Positions 1 to 10,181 of a DNA stretch of 64,000 nucleotides are shown in pieces; the stretch's first letter is position 1; each line of letters starts with the position of its first letter. The DNA is from Vibrio lentus (GTDB taxonomy: Bacteria; Pseudomonadota; Gammaproteobacteria; Enterobacterales; Vibrionaceae): assembly GCF_030409755.1 (NCBI RefSeq), contig NZ_JAUFQE010000002.1, positions 124,001-188,000 on the forward strand, in the 5' to 3' direction. Made by a program: the position numbers and the translations under genes. The notes beneath the pieces were generated by a model, which was not told the origin of the DNA, did not search any database, and saw only the letters and a program-made list of their open reading frames with translations.

Positions 1-1
1 C

Positions 2-1165
2 GCGATTCCTAATCGAGCGGAGTTTAGACACAACCGACGCAATCCACTTCACCTTGATATCTTGGTGGTGGATGAAGCATCGATGGTCGACTTATCCATG
101 ATGTATAAGCTGGTGGATGCGCTACCTGAGCATGCAAGGCTTATTTTGCTTGGCGATAAAGATCAACTCGCTTCTGTTGAGGCGGGGGCGGTGTTAGGCG
201 ATATCTGTTCATTCAATTCTGCCGGTTACAGCAGCGCGCAAGGAAACTTGATTGCGGAAATGACAGGCTTTGATGCGATAGCCAATACAAGGCAGGTCAA
301 AACAGGATCGGTTAACCCTCCTGCGATTGCAGATAGCTTGTGTATGCTGCAGAAGAGTTACCGCTTTGATGCGCGTTCAGGTATCGGGCAGTTGGCAAAA
401 GCGATCAATAACGGCTCTGCTAATCAGGTCGATCAAGTGTTTGCGAAAGGGTTTGAGGATATCGAAAATCATCCCCTGTCGAGTGACAGCTATAACTTGA
501 TGCTGCGAACTTTGGTTAATGAGTATGGTGCGTATCTGAACCGAATGAATGTGCCGTTGGAAGAGCTAGAAACTCAAGAAGCACGCGCAAAATCGGTGCT
601 CGATTTGTTCAGTCAGTGTCGATTGCTGTGTTCCATTCGTGAAGGTGACTTTGGTGTTAAAGGCCTCAACCACAGAATCGAAAGGGCACTTGCTGCAAGG
701 CGCTTGGTGAATCCTCACAACGATGAATTGTGGTATCACGGGCGACCAGTAATGGTAACACGCAATGATCATGGCTTGGGCTTATACAATGGTGATATTG
801 GTATCTGTATGCTTGAAGCTGATGCAAGTAGCTCTTCTTCAACTGACGATAACTCAGCCCCTCGATTGAAGGTGTACTTTGAATTGCCCGATGGCAGTGT
901 AAAAGCCGTACTACCAAGTCGAGTGCCTGATCATGAAACCGCGTATGCGATGACGATTCACAAATCTCAAGGTAGTGAATTTGATCTGACCTTGATGATC
1001 TTACCGCCTGATTTCAGCCCGATTCTAACGCGAGAACTTATCTATACGGGTATTACACGTGCTAAGAAACGACTGATGATGTTCAGTGATACGAATGTAT
1101 TGAAGCGTGGTATTAAGGTGAAAACAGAGCGAGTGAGTGGTTTAGGAAGTCGCTTAACCAGCTAA
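2..1165 (+). CDS. recD: Exodeoxyribonuclease V subunit alpha RecD (3' part; 5' end outside window)
   Basis: This is the C-terminal 387 residues of RecD, the fast 5'-3' helicase subunit of RecBCD, which processes double-strand breaks for recombination and degrades foreign linear DNA. The reading frame is open from base 2, so the start lies before the window. Visible helicase motifs are the Walker B segment LVVDEASMVD, the motif III-like LLGDKDQLASVEAGAVL, and near the C terminus the UvrD-type motifs AMTIHKSQGSEF and ELIYTGITRAKK. These are typical of SF1B RecD. recBCD is usually an operon; recD would be its last gene, which fits the hairpin that follows. Confidence 0.95.
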   Translation, partial: AIPNRAEFRHNRRNPLHLDILVVDEASMVDLSMMYKLVDALPEHARLILLGDKDQLASVEAGAVLGDICSFNSAGYSSAQGNLIAEMTGFDAIANTRQVKTGSVNPPAIADSLCMLQKSYRFDARSGIGQLAKAINNGSANQVDQVFAKGFEDIENHPLSSDSYNLMLRTLVNEYGAYLNRMNVPLEELETQEARAKSVLDLFSQCRLLCSIREGDFGVKGLNHRIERALAARRLVNPHNDELWYHGRPVMVTRNDHGLGLYNGDIGICMLEADASSSSSTDDNSAPRLKVYFELPDGSVKAVLPSRVPDHETAYAMTIHKSQGSEFDLTLMILPPDFSPILTRELIYTGITRAKKRLMMFSDTNVLKRGIKVKTERVSGLGSRLTS

Positions 1166-1233
1166 CAGTCAGTAGTTTTAGCTAAGGTGTTGCTGGAAGT
1201 AAAGCTAGGAAATGGCAGGGTAAATCGTATACA

Positions 1234-1259
1234 CAAAGCAACCATCCCTGGTTGCTTTG
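1234..1259 (+). terminator. Hairpin after recD
   Basis: A perfect 11-bp inverted repeat (CAAAGCAACCA / TGGTTGCTTTG) with a TCCC loop lies 68 bp after the recD stop. It has no good T-tract, so it may be an RNA 3' end stabiliser rather than a strong intrinsic terminator. Confidence 0.5.
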
Positions 1260-1266
1260 AACGTTA

Positions 1267-1458
1267 TTAGGAATCCGTGCCTAAAAACGCTCGAGTAAAC
1301 GATATATGGTTTATCTTATACTTTGCTTGGCAATTCAAAATAAACTCTTTTAGGTTCTCGCTCACAGGGAACACGCAGTGTACGTCTAGCCCTTCTAAGA
1401 ATTGGTTATCAGCCATATCCCAAAAACTTTGCAGCGAGTTACAAACAATGGTTCTCAT
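1267..1458 (-). CDS. Possible small hypothetical protein in the recD-argA gap
   Basis: The gap between recD and argA (1166-1741) holds no gene I recognise. On the minus strand a 63-codon frame starts at an ATG at 1458 (MRTIVCNSLQSFWDMADNQF...) and ends in LGTDS. It has a soluble-protein-like composition and a weak AAGAG upstream. The frame can be extended to a TTG at 1536, which would add a hydrophobic stretch. A competing plus-strand frame (1277-1684) overlaps it and looks less protein-like. Neither has a convincing ribosome binding site, so this could be decayed coding DNA. Function unknown. Confidence 0.25.
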   Translation of the reverse strand: MRTIVCNSLQSFWDMADNQFLEGLDVHCVFPVSENLKEFILNCQAKYKINHISFTRAFLGTDS

Positions 1459-1741
1459 ATCAATGTTGCTCTTTTTGCTGTTTATACTAACGAGCAGAGC
1501 TACTGCTAGCGTGCTGACCGTTAACGGGTATAGCAATCCGTGCAGTTACCATCTCAATGAGTTCGATACGACTATCGAGATGGCAATTCCTATAAAAACA
1601 TTTGTTAATATTATTAAAGCGCTTAAATTCTATACAATAATCAGTGTGAGTGAAAGTGCATATTTAATAAAACCTATACAGTAAACGATTACATTTGCAA
1701 TTAATTTACGATCAAAGTGAGATTTTAGTCCAAAACTTTAT

Positions 1742-3079
1742 TTACACGTTCAATGCTAAGATCTTTGAGTTTCTCTGATAGTTGTATAGCCCCTGTTTTT
1801 CCATTGGCAATTCATCAACACCTATCTCGTAAAACCCCTGTTCGCGGAACCAATGAAGGCTGTGTGTGGTAAGAACAAATATTTGGTCGATGTCACGCGA
1901 CTTGGATTGATGACGCATGTAATCCAGCAATAATTGCCCACGGTTCCCATCGCGGTAGTCAGGGTGGATAGCAACACACGCCATCTCCGCCATGTGATCT
2001 TCGGGATAAGCATATAGTGCAGCGCAGCCAATAATCAGACCGTCTTTTTCGATAATGGTAAAGCGATGGACTTCTTGCTCTAACTGCTCTCTTGAGCGAC
2101 GAACGAGAATACCTTGCTCTTCAAGAGGGCGAATTAGGTCAAAGATACCACCGATGTCATCGATCTGAGCTTGTCTGACTTGCTCAGCACTCGCCATGAC
2201 CACTTGGGTTCCAATACCGTCGAAAGAGAACAGCTCTTGGATTAATGCGCCATCCACTTTGTAGCTGATTAAGTGACAACGAGGCACACCAGCACGACAC
2301 GCTGAGATCGCGCCTTTCAAGAATCGAAGTGTCCCTGTACTCATGTCTTCAGCTGGATTTTGAGATTGAGTTAAGCGTTCTAGAATTTGCTTGGCGTCTT
2401 TAGGGAAAAGTTCGGCGAGTACATTACCGTTTTGATCCGTTACCCCTTGCTCCGAGCAAAAGCCAATTAACTTATCAGCCTTTAAACGAATGGCCACTTG
2501 AGTTGCGACCTCTTCAGAAAGCAGGTTAAAGCTTTCACCTGTTACCGAGCTGGCAATAGGGCCAAGTAGGACGATGGAGCCTTGGGCTAGTGTACGATTA
2601 ATCCCTTCAATATCAATTCGACGAATACGCCCGCTGTGACAGTAATCTGTGCCGTCATCGACACCTAATGGCTGAGCGGTAATAAAGTTGCCGCTCATGA
2701 CGTTCAGTTGAGTGCCCGCCATTGGGGTGTTGTTCAGGCTCATTGAGAGTCGAGCTGTGATGGCGAGTTGCAATTGGCCTGCAGCCTGCATCGCAACACC
2801 CAGAGAATACTCATCGGTGACTCTAATATTCTTGTGATAAGGCGTATGGCAATCTTGCTTTGCTAACAGTTGGTTGATCTGCGGCCTTGCCCCATGAACA
2901 AGAACAATCTTGACCCCAAGGCTGTGGAGTAAGGCAATATCACTAATAATGTTACCAAAGTTTCTATCGGCAACGGCTTCTCCTCCCAGCATAATTACCA
3001 TGGTTTTACCACGGTGGGCATTTACGTAAGGGGTTGATTGTCTGAAACCTTTTACTAGCGCTGTACTTCTTAATTTCAC
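1742..3079 (-). CDS. argA: Amino-acid N-acetyltransferase (N-acetylglutamate synthase) ArgA
   Basis: ArgA transfers acetyl from acetyl-CoA to glutamate, the first step of arginine synthesis, in the cytoplasm. The 445-residue length fits the classical two-domain enzyme. Residues about 25-280 form the amino-acid-kinase fold ([15 protein letters not shown] and [12 protein letters not shown]), the site of arginine feedback inhibition. Residues about 300-440 form the GNAT domain ([22 protein letters not shown], the acetyl-CoA loop). The start follows LKF-free upstream DNA with two ARG boxes just before it, so repression by ArgR is likely. It is transcribed convergently with recD and divergently from the DUF2850 gene. 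Confidence 0.96.
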   Translation of the reverse strand: MKLRSTALVKGFRQSTPYVNAHRGKTMVIMLGGEAVADRNFGNIISDIALLHSLGVKIVLVHGARPQINQLLAKQDCHTPYHKNIRVTDEYSLGVAMQAAGQLQLAITARLSMSLNNTPMAGTQLNVMSGNFITAQPLGVDDGTDYCHSGRIRRIDIEGINRTLAQGSIVLLGPIASSVTGESFNLLSEEVATQVAIRLKADKLIGFCSEQGVTDQNGNVLAELFPKDAKQILERLTQSQNPAEDMSTGTLRFLKGAISACRAGVPRCHLISYKVDGALIQELFSFDGIGTQVVMASAEQVRQAQIDDIGGIFDLIRPLEEQGILVRRSREQLEQEVHRFTIIEKDGLIIGCAALYAYPEDHMAEMACVAIHPDYRDGNRGQLLLDYMRHQSKSRDIDQIFVLTTHSLHWFREQGFYEIGVDELPMEKQGLYNYQRNSKILALNV

Positions 3080-3093
3080 AGAACAAGTCCATT

Positions 3094-3132
3094 TGTGTTT
3101 ATTTATTCGTTAATTTAGCATTTAAATTCAAA
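3094..3132 (-). promoter_or_regulatory. Tandem ARG box (ArgR operator) upstream of argA
   Basis: Read towards argA, two 14-bp cores resemble TGAATWWWWATTCA: TGAATTTAAATGCT (3130-3117) and CGAATAAATAAACA (3109-3096). They are 7 bp apart, which equals the 3-bp spacing of paired 18-bp ARG boxes. The pair ends 17 bp before the argA start. The core matches and spacing are seen directly; ArgR binding is inferred. Confidence 0.65.
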
Positions 3133-3226
3133 AGTAAACAACACATTTTTGGAATAAAGCGCAAACTATTCTCATCTAGGGTTCATTATATAAACTGTCT
3201 CAGTGTAGAATGCGCATAGCATCTTT

Positions 3227-3715
3227 ATGAGTAGTTACCGAATGCAACAAGCTCCAGCAAGAAAGAACAAGATAGATGAGATAACTAAAGGCCTCTACAG
3301 TGAAGCTGAGCAGCGCAACCAATCTAAATTGAAGCGTAAGATCATTGAACGCAGCTTAATGGCATTAGCGTTGGTCGGTACGTTTGCGGTGGTGTCTCTT
3401 TTTGGTGATGTTATTAATCGAGTGCAAGATGCAGCAACACCCGATCACTTGCTTTATGGCACCTGGGTTGAACAAGATGTTGCTCATTATGCGACAGATG
3501 AATTTGTGCTAAATGACAACGGTGTTTCAGTCGGTGGTTCAGTCATTTCGACTAACTTTGAGTTCGATGGCAACTATTTTGAATATAAGGCGGGGGATAA
3601 AACGTATCGCTTCCGCATGACCAAAGCTGATCATACAGAAATGGTGCTCGATTCAGATGGGCACTACAACCCAGTATTTCGCCTCAAAGGCTATATTGAT
3701 AATTCCGGTCGATAG
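3227..3715 (+). CDS. DUF2850-type membrane-anchored protein
   Basis: A 162-residue protein of the kind annotated as DUF2850 in vibrios; function unknown. A basic, charged N-terminal tail of about 45 residues is followed by one membrane segment (LMALALVGTFAVVSLFGDVI) and then a periplasmic-side domain of about 100 residues with a YGTWVEQDV motif and alternating beta-strand-like stretches (EFVLNDNGVSVGG, FEYKAGDKTYRFRM). The topology suggests an inner-membrane anchor with an exported C-terminal domain. It is divergent from argA and lies 90 bp before mltA, so it may be cotranscribed with mltA. Confidence 0.75.
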   Translation: MSSYRMQQAPARKNKIDEITKGLYSEAEQRNQSKLKRKIIERSLMALALVGTFAVVSLFGDVINRVQDAATPDHLLYGTWVEQDVAHYATDEFVLNDNGVSVGGSVISTNFEFDGNYFEYKAGDKTYRFRMTKADHTEMVLDSDGHYNPVFRLKGYIDNSGR

Positions 3716-3805
3716 GTTATCTTACTGTAAACTCTTACAATCTAAGATTGTGTTATCTGACCGTTTTTGTCATCCTCGATGCATAGAATTTTTAGGATGA
3801 CTCTT

Positions 3806-4909
3806 GTGATTAAAAAATGGCTTCCCCTTGTTGCCGCCTCTTTACTATTTGGCTGTGCTCAACCAACCGATCGTGCTCAACAACACCTTGATGATGAATT
3901 TCCCCGTACCTTAAATAAGGTCGATCAAGTTGAATCCAACAAACCAAGAGACTACACCGCATTTTCAGAACAAGCTGAGATGGTGGTTTCTAAATCCCCT
4001 TCAATGGCAAAAATCTATGAACCGCTTTATCAGCAGCTTAATGAGTGGGCGATGCAAAGTGGTGATCCGAGCGAGCTAGCTAACTTCGGTGTTCAAACCG
4101 CTCAACTTGGTGGTGGCGATAAGCAAGGCAATGTTTTGTTCACGGGCTACTTTTCTCCGGTGATGGAACTGCGCCATGAAGCAAATGAAGAATACCGATT
4201 CCCTGTTTATGGACTTCCTGATTGTGATAAAGATTGTCCGACTCGCGAAGAGATCTACAATGGTGCATTAGAAGGCCAAGGTCTGGAATTAGGTTACGCA
4301 GCAAATCGTATCGACCCGTTTATGATGGAAGTGCAGGGCAGTGGCTTTGTCCATTTTGGTGACGACGATACGCTTAAATATTTCGCGTATGCGGGTAAGA
4401 ACAACAAAGCTTACGTGAGCATTGGCCGTGTATTGATTGATCGAGGCTTAGTTCCACGCGAAAAAATGTCATTAAAAGCCATTAAAGAGTGGGTGTTGGC
4501 GAATGAGCCTTCAGTGGTAAAAGAGCTGCTTGAGCAAAACCCTTCTTTTGTTTTCTTTACTTCTAGGGAAGATTTATCGGTAATGGGTAGCGCAGGCATT
4601 CCATTGTTGCCAATGGCGGCGGTTGCAGGTGATCGTTCTATTCTCCCGATGGGCACACCTATTCTTGCTGAGGTTCCGTTACTGAATGCTGATGGTACTT
4701 GGAGCGGCGCGCACCAACTAAGACTACTATTGGTTTTGGATACCGGTGGTGCGGTTAAGCAGAACCACTTAGACCTCTACCACGGTATGGGACCAAGAGC
4801 GGGTACTGAAGCGGGTCATTACAAACATTTTGGTCGAGTGTGGAAGCTGGGTTTAGATGGCAGCGCAACCGAAGCGCCTTGGGCTTTGCCTCCTGAAAAG
4901 GTCGAGTAA
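3806..4909 (+). CDS. mltA: Membrane-bound lytic murein transglycosylase A (MltA)
   Basis: MltA cleaves peptidoglycan glycan strands, leaving 1,6-anhydro-MurNAc ends, from the inner face of the outer membrane. The protein begins with a lipoprotein signal (IKKWLPLVAASLLFGC), the cysteine being the lipidation site. Later segments match the MltA domain (VLFTGYFSPVMELRH; MEVQGSGFVHFGD) and the C-terminal 3D domain (PMGTPILAEVPLL, LLLVLDTGGAVK, GPRAGTEAGHYKHFG), which carries the catalytic aspartate. I place the start at GTG 3806 because AGGA at 3794-3797 gives good spacing; an in-frame ATG at 3797 and a TTG at 3767 are alternatives that leave the lipobox intact. Confidence 0.94.
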   Translation: MIKKWLPLVAASLLFGCAQPTDRAQQHLDDEFPRTLNKVDQVESNKPRDYTAFSEQAEMVVSKSPSMAKIYEPLYQQLNEWAMQSGDPSELANFGVQTAQLGGGDKQGNVLFTGYFSPVMELRHEANEEYRFPVYGLPDCDKDCPTREEIYNGALEGQGLELGYAANRIDPFMMEVQGSGFVHFGDDDTLKYFAYAGKNNKAYVSIGRVLIDRGLVPREKMSLKAIKEWVLANEPSVVKELLEQNPSFVFFTSREDLSVMGSAGIPLLPMAAVAGDRSILPMGTPILAEVPLLNADGTWSGAHQLRLLLVLDTGGAVKQNHLDLYHGMGPRAGTEAGHYKHFGRVWKLGLDGSATEAPWALPPEKVE

Positions 4910-5022
4910 ACAACAATAAAATAGGGCATTGAAAGCGAATCGCTAATCCCCTAGACTTTTAATTCAAGAGTGCGTATAAAACGCACTCTTTTCTTTTTCT
5001 CAGAAATAAATTGGCGGCAACA

Positions 5023-5832
5023 ATGCGTGAATTGACCACTCCAGCTTCAGAAAACTATGACCAACGATTTGGTGGCACTCGTCGCTTATATGGCAATAGT
5101 GAAGTCGACATACTTAGAGCCGCACACGTGTGTGTTATCGGTATTGGTGGCGTGGGTTCATGGGCTGTTGAAGCGCTTGCTCGTACTGGTTTAGGTGAGC
5201 TGACGTTGATCGATATGGATGACGTGTGCGTGACTAACATCAACCGTCAAATCCACGCTATGTCGGGTACGGTTGGCAAGAGCAAAATCGAAGTAATGGC
5301 AGAGCGGGTCAAGCTGATTAACCCTGAGTGTAAAGTGAACCTGATTGATGACTTTATTGGCCCAGACAATCAGGCTGAATACCTATCGAAAGAGTTCGAT
5401 TTTGTTCTCGATGCGATTGATAGCATGAAAGCTAAGGCTTCCCTGTTGGCGTATTGTCGTAGCAACAAAATCAAAGTGATCACCACGGGTGGCGCTGGTG
5501 GGCAAGTTGACCCGACTCAAATCAAAGTGGCTGATCTAACTAAGACGATTCAAGACCCGTTAGCGAAGAAATTGAAAGACACATTACGTCGTCATCATAA
5601 TTTCCCTAAGAACCCAGCGCGTAAGTTTGGTATCGATTGTGTGTTCTCTACTGAGCAACTTAAATACCCTCAAGCCGACGGCAGTGTATGTGCTGCGAAA
5701 GCGACAGCAGAAGGTCCAAAGCGTATGGATTGTGCGACGGGTTTTGGTGCGGCAACGGTTGTTACGGCTACCTTTGGTTTTGTGGCGGTTTCACGTATCG
5801 TAGAAAAGATCGTTCAAAAGCATACTAAGTAA
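5023..5832 (+). CDS. tcdA: tRNA threonylcarbamoyladenosine dehydratase TcdA (CsdL)
   Basis: TcdA activates t6A37 of tRNA with ATP and dehydrates it to cyclic t6A. It belongs to the E1/MoeB/ThiF fold: the nucleotide-binding glycine motif VIGIGGVGSWAVEALARTG is near residue 33, followed by LTLIDMDDVCVTNINRQ and the adenylation-site aspartate in DFVLDAIDSMKAK. Length is about 269 residues, as usual. It sits next to csdE, and csdA follows in the opposite direction; CsdA-CsdE supplies sulfur traffic linked to TcdA in E. coli. I prefer ATG 5023 (MRELTTPASENYDQRFGG); a TTG at 5011 is possible. Confidence 0.93.
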   Translation: MRELTTPASENYDQRFGGTRRLYGNSEVDILRAAHVCVIGIGGVGSWAVEALARTGLGELTLIDMDDVCVTNINRQIHAMSGTVGKSKIEVMAERVKLINPECKVNLIDDFIGPDNQAEYLSKEFDFVLDAIDSMKAKASLLAYCRSNKIKVITTGGAGGQVDPTQIKVADLTKTIQDPLAKKLKDTLRRHHNFPKNPARKFGIDCVFSTEQLKYPQADGSVCAAKATAEGPKRMDCATGFGAATVVTATFGFVAVSRIVEKIVQKHTK

Positions 5833-5869
5833 TGTCTTCTATTCAATTAATAATCGACTGGATATTAAA

Positions 5870-6298
5870 ATGACCACATTCCCAAGCTCTCCATTCGGCA
5901 CTGAAATTACCAGTGATGATATTGTCTCGAAGATGCAGACATTCAGCGGCTGGGAAGACCGTTATCGCCAAGTGATTCAATGGGGTAAGAAATTACCTAG
6001 CATGCCTGATGAGCTTAAGAGTGAGCAGGTTGTGGTTTCTGGTTGCGAAAGCCAAGTGTGGCTAGTTTCTCAGAACATCGATGGTGTTTGGTATTTTTGC
6101 GCAGATTCGGATGCGCGTATTGTGCGTGGTCTTATTGCTTTAGTGATGGCTGCGTATGACGGTAAAACATCAGAGCAGATTCAAGCGTTCGATATCGATG
6201 GATACTTTGAACAAATCGGTTTAATTACTCATCTAAGCCCATCTCGCGGCAATGGATTAAAGGCGATTGTTGCTCAAATTCAAGAGCTAAGTGCTTAA
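5870..6298 (+). CDS. csdE: Cysteine desulfurase sulfur acceptor CsdE (SufE family)
   Basis: CsdE takes persulfide sulfur from the cysteine desulfurase CsdA and passes it on. The 142-residue length and the motif VVSGCESQVWLVSQ, with the acceptor cysteine in the loop before the strand, are typical of SufE/CsdE. Other family features are the N-terminal GWEDRYRQVIQWGKKLPSMP and the C-terminal LSPSRGNGLKAIV. It lies 37 bp after tcdA on the same strand, probably one transcript, and faces csdA across a hairpin and a tandem repeat. Confidence 0.93.
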   Translation: MTTFPSSPFGTEITSDDIVSKMQTFSGWEDRYRQVIQWGKKLPSMPDELKSEQVVVSGCESQVWLVSQNIDGVWYFCADSDARIVRGLIALVMAAYDGKTSEQIQAFDIDGYFEQIGLITHLSPSRGNGLKAIVAQIQELSA

Positions 6299-6321
6299 CA
6301 TTTCTTAGACACACAGAAACA

Positions 6322-6350
6322 AAAAGGGTTGACGCTAAACGCCAACCCTA
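6322..6350 (-). terminator. Terminator between csdE and csdA (T-tract for csdA)
   Basis: An inverted repeat (GGGTTGACG / CGCCAACCC, one mismatch) at about 6326-6348 is preceded on the plus strand by AAAAA. Read on the minus strand, the stem is followed by a T-run, so it fits an intrinsic terminator for csdA and may act in both directions. It lies beyond the heptanucleotide array, placing that array within the csdA transcript. Confidence 0.65.
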
Positions 6351-6356
6351 CATAAT

Positions 6357-6479
6357 CTCGCTACTCGCTACTCGCTACTCGCTACTCGCTACTCGCTACT
6401 CGCTACTCGCTACTCGCTACTCGCTACTCGCTACTCGCTACTCGCTACTCGCTACTCGCTACTCGCTACTCGCTACTCG

Positions 6480-6483
<4 letters not shown>
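6357..6483. repeat. Tandem heptanucleotide array, about 18 copies of CTCGCTA
   Basis: The seven-base unit CTCGCTA is repeated without variation for 127 bp (18.1 copies). The last copy contains the csdA stop codon: TAG is read from the repeat on the minus strand at 6482-6480. Unit length 7 means copy-number change would not touch the csdA reading frame upstream of the stop, only the length of its 3' UTR. Perfect short arrays of this kind arise and vary by slipped-strand mispairing. Confidence 0.98.
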
Positions 6484-7691
<1,208 letters not shown>

Positions 7692-7777
7692 CTATTCTTA
7701 CCTAAATCTTGGAAATTGGTGCTAGCTTTATGCTGAGCGGTATCGTTATTTTATCGCGACTTGTTAACCGTTGCTGA

Positions 7778-8671
7778 CTAATCTTGATGATTCCAGCTAT
7801 TTTCTCGTTCTTTAACCTGAGCGAAGAGCTTTTGGTTAACAGGAACCTCTATCTGATGCTTGAGTGCCGTCTTTAAAAGGTGTCCGGTAATGAAGTCGAT
7901 CTCTGTCTTTCGTTGGTAAAACATATCTTGCTTCATTGAGGAATTGTTCTTTGCTGTCGCTTGAATAACCTTGCTGACGCTTGTCTCTAATTCGTCAAAT
8001 GAACAAGTAATACCTTCAGCCTGCATCACTTGCGTGAGTTCTTTAATTATAGAACTCAGAGCTTCGCTAAATCTTTTGTCAGCAAGCTCTCCGTTTTTGA
8101 TCTGTTCCAACCCAGTCAGTGGGTTGATGGCACAATTGATGGCGAGCTTAGTCCATAGCGCCGTTTTTATTTCAGGATTCCAACTCACGGTAGGTAAAGC
8201 GTGTTCCAACACATCAACTAAAAAAGTGCACAGTTGACCTTTGAGGTTAAAAGCACCCAACTGGGTTTGTCCGATTCCTGTATGGGATACATTGTTGCGA
8301 TTGGGTTTGAATGCCGCTTGGGTGGTGGTCGCCAATACTACTGGGTGAGCATCAATTTGAGTCTCTATATGGTCGACCGCGCCCATTCCATTGTGCATGA
8401 ACATGAGAATGGTGTCAGGGTCTAGGTGTTGAAGCAGTGGAGTGGTTGCTTCTTCTACTTGCCAAGCTTTGACCGTGAAGATCACTAGGTCACTTTCTGA
8501 TAGCTTCTCGATATTGTTGTTACTGAAGGAAAGTGAAGCTTGTCTATCAAGCGATACGTCAATTGAGTTATCAGTGGAGCGACTCCACAAAGACACATTA
8601 TGACCCGCTTGAGAGAGTTTGATAGCCCACAAAGAGCCGATAGCTCCAGGCCCAATAATTGAGATGTTCAC
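7778..8671 (-). CDS. 2-dehydropantoate 2-reductase family protein (PanE-like)
   Basis: A ketopantoate-reductase-fold protein of 297 residues. The N terminus (MNISIIGPGAIGSLWAIKL) is an NADPH-binding GxGAxG motif; DLVIFTVKAWQ carries the KAxQ substrate-site lysine of PanE; NCAINPLTGL and a helical C-terminal half fit the family. PanE reduces ketopantoate to pantoate in coenzyme A synthesis, but many vibrios carry more than one paralog, so the exact substrate is uncertain. It stands alone, with csdA downstream on the same strand 86 bp away. Confidence 0.8.
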   Translation of the reverse strand: MNISIIGPGAIGSLWAIKLSQAGHNVSLWSRSTDNSIDVSLDRQASLSFSNNNIEKLSESDLVIFTVKAWQVEEATTPLLQHLDPDTILMFMHNGMGAVDHIETQIDAHPVVLATTTQAAFKPNRNNVSHTGIGQTQLGAFNLKGQLCTFLVDVLEHALPTVSWNPEIKTALWTKLAINCAINPLTGLEQIKNGELADKRFSEALSSIIKELTQVMQAEGITCSFDELETSVSKVIQATAKNNSSMKQDMFYQRKTEIDFITGHLLKTALKHQIEVPVNQKLFAQVKERENSWNHQD

Positions 8672-8733
8672 AGCAATACCGAGATAAGAAAGTGATGCTG
8701 CAAGGATAACGAGGCATTAAATGAAAGCAATAA

Positions 8734-8759
8734 AAAATGGCACCCGAGGGTGCCATTTT
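8734..8759 (-). terminator. Bidirectional terminator after ompK
   Basis: A perfect 12-bp stem (AAAATGGCACCC / GGGTGCCATTTT) with a GA loop and T-rich flanks lies 22 bp after the ompK stop. It is a textbook intrinsic terminator for ompK on the minus strand and also blocks plus-strand readthrough. Confidence 0.92.
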
Positions 8760-8781
8760 GGAAACTTTCTTAGAAATTCGA

Positions 8782-9597
8782 TTAGAACTTGTAAGTAACT
8801 GCGAAGTAGTGTGCTACGCCAGATGTAGAGAACTCACCAAACTGTGGGTTAGCGTTATCAATTAGGGCACCGTCTTTTAGGCCGTATACATCTTGATATA
8901 GTTTTAAACCGTAACCTACTGCAAATTGGTCATTGTGCCAGTAAATACCGTTGAACATTGCGCCGCCATTACTAGATTGGTTGTATGAACTATCACGACC
9001 AAATTCGTAATCGATGTAACCTTGGTAAGCAATGAATGAGCCGTTATCAAAGTTTACGAATGGTTTGAACCAGTTAGTCGAGAACTGGTAACCGTTCCAA
9101 TCTTTTGCATTTAGATCGTACGTTGCGTAAAGGTTGAACTGCATTTTGCCGAACCAAGGTACCATTACGTCAGAACCAATACCTGTTTTTGTTGCATAGC
9201 CGCCGTCAGCTTTGCCATCGATAGTAGTGTAGTTTGCAACATATAGTTCTTTTACTGGACCGAAAGAAAGATCTTTACCAGTTAGGCCATCGATAGACAT
9301 ACGTGGAGCAAATTTAACAAACAGTTGATCATCATCTGCTTTGTCGCTGCTGCTATCGTTAGTTAGGTTAAAAACGTCAATGTAACCATAAAGATCGAAG
9401 ATTCCAGAGCGACCACCAAATTCCATTTCAAGGTAAGTATGGTCTTTATCTTGTGGCTTCTCGTCGATAGTGTGCATGATATTAAACTGCATCCAGTTGT
9501 AATCATTTTTGTGAGTATCGCCGTCAGAATAATCCGCTGCCATTACCGGAGCAGAAGTTGCTGCAAGTAGGCCAAGAGTTAAAAGTGATTTACGCAT
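8782..9597 (-). CDS. ompK: OmpK, Tsx-like nucleoside-specific outer-membrane channel
   Basis: An outer-membrane beta-barrel of the Tsx/OmpK family, 271 residues. OmpK is known as the receptor of the broad-host vibriophage KVP40, and Tsx proteins pass nucleosides. The N-terminal signal peptide is MRKSLLTLGLLAATSAPVMA with cleavage before ADYSDGD. Family marks include EMEFGGRSGIFDLYGYIDVFN, MVPWFGKMQFNLYATYD, NGYQFSTNWFKPF and the C-terminal aromatic residue in HYFAVTYKF that BAM recognises. The frame continues upstream to 9741, but the signal peptide and a GAGAG site fix the start at 9597. A perfect CRP site lies upstream. Confidence 0.92.
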   Translation of the reverse strand: MRKSLLTLGLLAATSAPVMAADYSDGDTHKNDYNWMQFNIMHTIDEKPQDKDHTYLEMEFGGRSGIFDLYGYIDVFNLTNDSSSDKADDDQLFVKFAPRMSIDGLTGKDLSFGPVKELYVANYTTIDGKADGGYATKTGIGSDVMVPWFGKMQFNLYATYDLNAKDWNGYQFSTNWFKPFVNFDNGSFIAYQGYIDYEFGRDSSYNQSSNGGAMFNGIYWHNDQFAVGYGLKLYQDVYGLKDGALIDNANPQFGEFSTSGVAHYFAVTYKF

Positions 9598-9726
9598 AAT
9601 GGAACTCTCTATGTTTGAAATAAGTAACCCGCTAATCCGTGCGTGTTTATGATGTCCGAATGCCGAGCATAATAGCGATTTTGTTCTCAAATAAAAGTGA
9701 GACGCGATGAAAATTGCAATTATTAA

Positions 9727-9742
9727 TGTGAACTTGATCACA
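9727..9742 (-). promoter_or_regulatory. CRP-cAMP site upstream of ompK
   Basis: TGTGAACTTGATCACA matches the CRP half-sites TGTGA-N6-TCACA exactly. It is about 130 bp before the ompK start, in the long divergent region (9598-10181) shared with the DUF4397 gene. Catabolite control of a nucleoside channel is expected from E. coli tsx; which of the two genes it serves here is inferred. I see no other clear element in this region. Confidence 0.7.
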
Positions 9743-10181
9743 CTAATGATCTAAATGATGGAACTTTAAGATGGCAATGCATCTTGATGCACCACTAATT
9801 CTATTGATTTTGTGAAATTCGATTATTTTATGGATAAATTGGTGAATTACTGCCCTAAGCAAACGATTCTACTGAATAGAGTGACATGCATATCAAAATC
9901 AACAGTATTCCTTTCCAAGCCTTTTCGCGCTGAAAAGTGACTAAATCAAATCGCCCTCCATCCTGTGTTTGATCTATTTTTGACCAACTCCGTAATGGTG
10001 GGGGAATCAATTGATGAACAACTCATGTGATGAGTAATTTGGAGTACGAACCTGATTACTTTTCAAATCACAGAAATATTTGAGACAGTTCACTGCACTA
10101 AATACCGAGAAGTATTTAAAGATTTTTACTGAGCTAATCTTCTGTGTGACGAACTGGTCTAACTTTTTGGAGAGAAGACCG

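Noticed and set aside
666..917. Open frames opposite to recD, csdA, mrdA, lipA and others
   Set aside because: They mirror strongly coding genes, have no family resemblance and no ribosome binding sites; they are shadow frames.
8782..9741. Long form of OmpK starting at 9741
   Set aside because: The extra 48 residues precede a perfect signal peptide with its own ribosome site and run through the CRP site; they are not part of the protein.
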